Assembly: GCA_916720425.1 (NCBI GenBank)
Contig: CAKARD010000063.1
Span: forward strand, 1 to 7,573
Reading direction: 5' to 3'
DNA: 7,573 bases
Source: an uncultured Kingella sp.
GTDB lineage: Bacteria; Pseudomonadota; Gammaproteobacteria; Burkholderiales; Neisseriaceae
The position numbers and the translations under genes were made by a program. Numbering within the stretch: position 1 is the first letter of the stretch; each line of letters starts with the position of its first letter. Below, piece after piece: positions 7,053 to 7,573 of this stretch. The notes under the pieces are model-generated. The model was not told where the DNA came from and did no database searches. It saw only the letters and a program-made list of their open reading frames with translations.

Positions 7053-7568
7053 ATGAGCAAACTCATAGCACACGATTGGGTTATGCCAAAGCCCAATAGC
7101 CCACATAAAGTCTTTACTTCAAAAGATTATTACGGTCATCCACACACCGTCTATTGTACTGAGGTAGAAACCCATTTTCCAGGTGGTTGTCTGATTACAT
7201 CGCGCACCGATATTAATGGCATCATCACACACGCCAATAAAGCCTTTGTTTATATGAGTGGTTGGTCTCGTGAAGAACTGATTGGTGCACCACATAGTAT
7301 TTTGCGCCACCCCGATATGCCCGCCGTAGCGTTTAAAGATTTATGGGACACCTTAAAACGCGGTGAAAAATGGCACGGTTATGTCAAGAATCTACGCAAA
7401 GATGGTGGCTTTTATTGGGTTTATGCTACCGCTATTCCCAATATTCGTCATGGTGTTGTGGAAGGCTATACTTCTGTACGACGCAAACCGAATCCACACA
7501 AAGTGATCGAATGTACTGCACTTTACGCACAGTTATTACAAGAAGAAAAAAATTCCCATTTACTATAA
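7053..7568 (+). CDS. Stand-alone Aer-type PAS domain protein (putative flavin-binding redox sensor)
   Basis: A complete 171-residue protein. Residues about 45-145 closely resemble the N-terminal PAS domain of the E. coli aerotaxis receptor Aer, which binds FAD and senses redox state. Shared motifs are ITHAN (58-62), SGWSREELIG (69-78), RHPDMP (85-90, containing the Arg, His and Asp equivalent to Aer R57, H58 and D60), GEKWHGYVKNLRKDG (104-118), YWVYATAIP (121-129) and GYTSVRRKP (138-146). Unlike Aer (506 aa) it ends soon after the PAS core: there is no membrane segment, HAMP domain or methyl-accepting signalling domain, and the TAA at 7566-7568 is a true stop within the window. The first 45 residues are not recognised. 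It probably is a soluble cytosolic sensor that acts on a partner encoded elsewhere. FAD binding is inferred from the motifs. A conserved short-PAS family is more likely than decay, because the domain is intact, but a truncated aer gene cannot be excluded. Confidence 0.85.
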   Translation: MSKLIAHDWVMPKPNSPHKVFTSKDYYGHPHTVYCTEVETHFPGGCLITSRTDINGIITHANKAFVYMSGWSREELIGAPHSILRHPDMPAVAFKDLWDTLKRGEKWHGYVKNLRKDGGFYWVYATAIPNIRHGVVEGYTSVRRKPNPHKVIECTALYAQLLQEEKNSHLL

Positions 7569-7573
7569 TAATT

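Noticed and set aside
6845..7099. Overlapping 84-codon plus-strand reading frame with a hydrophobic middle
   Set aside because: It begins inside glyS with a non-ATG codon, runs through the hairpin, and ends inside the PAS gene. The hydrophobic residues come from AT-rich intergenic DNA, and no ribosome binding site supports an internal start.
1..7573. DNA uptake sequences (Neisseria DUS dialects, Haemophilus USS)
   Set aside because: I scanned CTGAA/TTCAG and GCGGT occurrences by eye and found no full-length match, so uptake signals do not support a genus assignment.

Overview
The window is a stretch of ordinary proteobacterial chromosome. It holds seven recognisable protein genes (one cut by the left edge), no RNA gene, and no mobile element or CRISPR array that I can see. 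The base composition is AT-rich. The protein set (LolA, a SucA/SucB-type 2-oxoglutarate dehydrogenase, and the bacterial two-subunit glycyl-tRNA synthetase) indicates a Gram-negative beta- or gammaproteobacterium. The N-terminus of the E2 protein and the presence of a DUF455 protein remind me of low-GC Neisseriaceae. That is inference only: I found no canonical Neisseria DNA uptake sequence and no Haemophilus-type uptake signal.

Left part (1-2880, plus strand): the 3' end of sucA and the complete sucB, which encode the E1 and E2 components of the 2-oxoglutarate dehydrogenase complex. They are separated by 72 bases that hold a hairpin without a U-tract. A strong intrinsic terminator follows sucB, so no E3 (lpd) gene is co-transcribed downstream.

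Middle (2894-4749): lolA (minus strand) converges on sucB and diverges from a two-gene plus-strand unit. That unit is a DUF455 ferritin-like di-iron protein whose stop codon overlaps the start of a CrcB/FluC fluoride channel (ATGA overlap). The 63-base divergent spacer carries a tandem TATCAT repeat and a weak Fur-box-like match.

Right part (4804-7568): glyS, the beta subunit of glycyl-tRNA synthetase, lacks its usual partner glyQ next to it. Then come 188 intergenic bases with a strong hairpin, and a complete 171-residue stand-alone PAS protein. This protein closely resembles the flavin-binding PAS domain of the aerotaxis receptor Aer but has no membrane, HAMP or signalling domain.

The genes serve separate housekeeping roles: TCA cycle, lipoprotein export, fluoride resistance, translation and redox sensing. 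I see no new multi-gene system. The least characterised items are the DUF455-fluC pair and the orphan Aer-type PAS protein.
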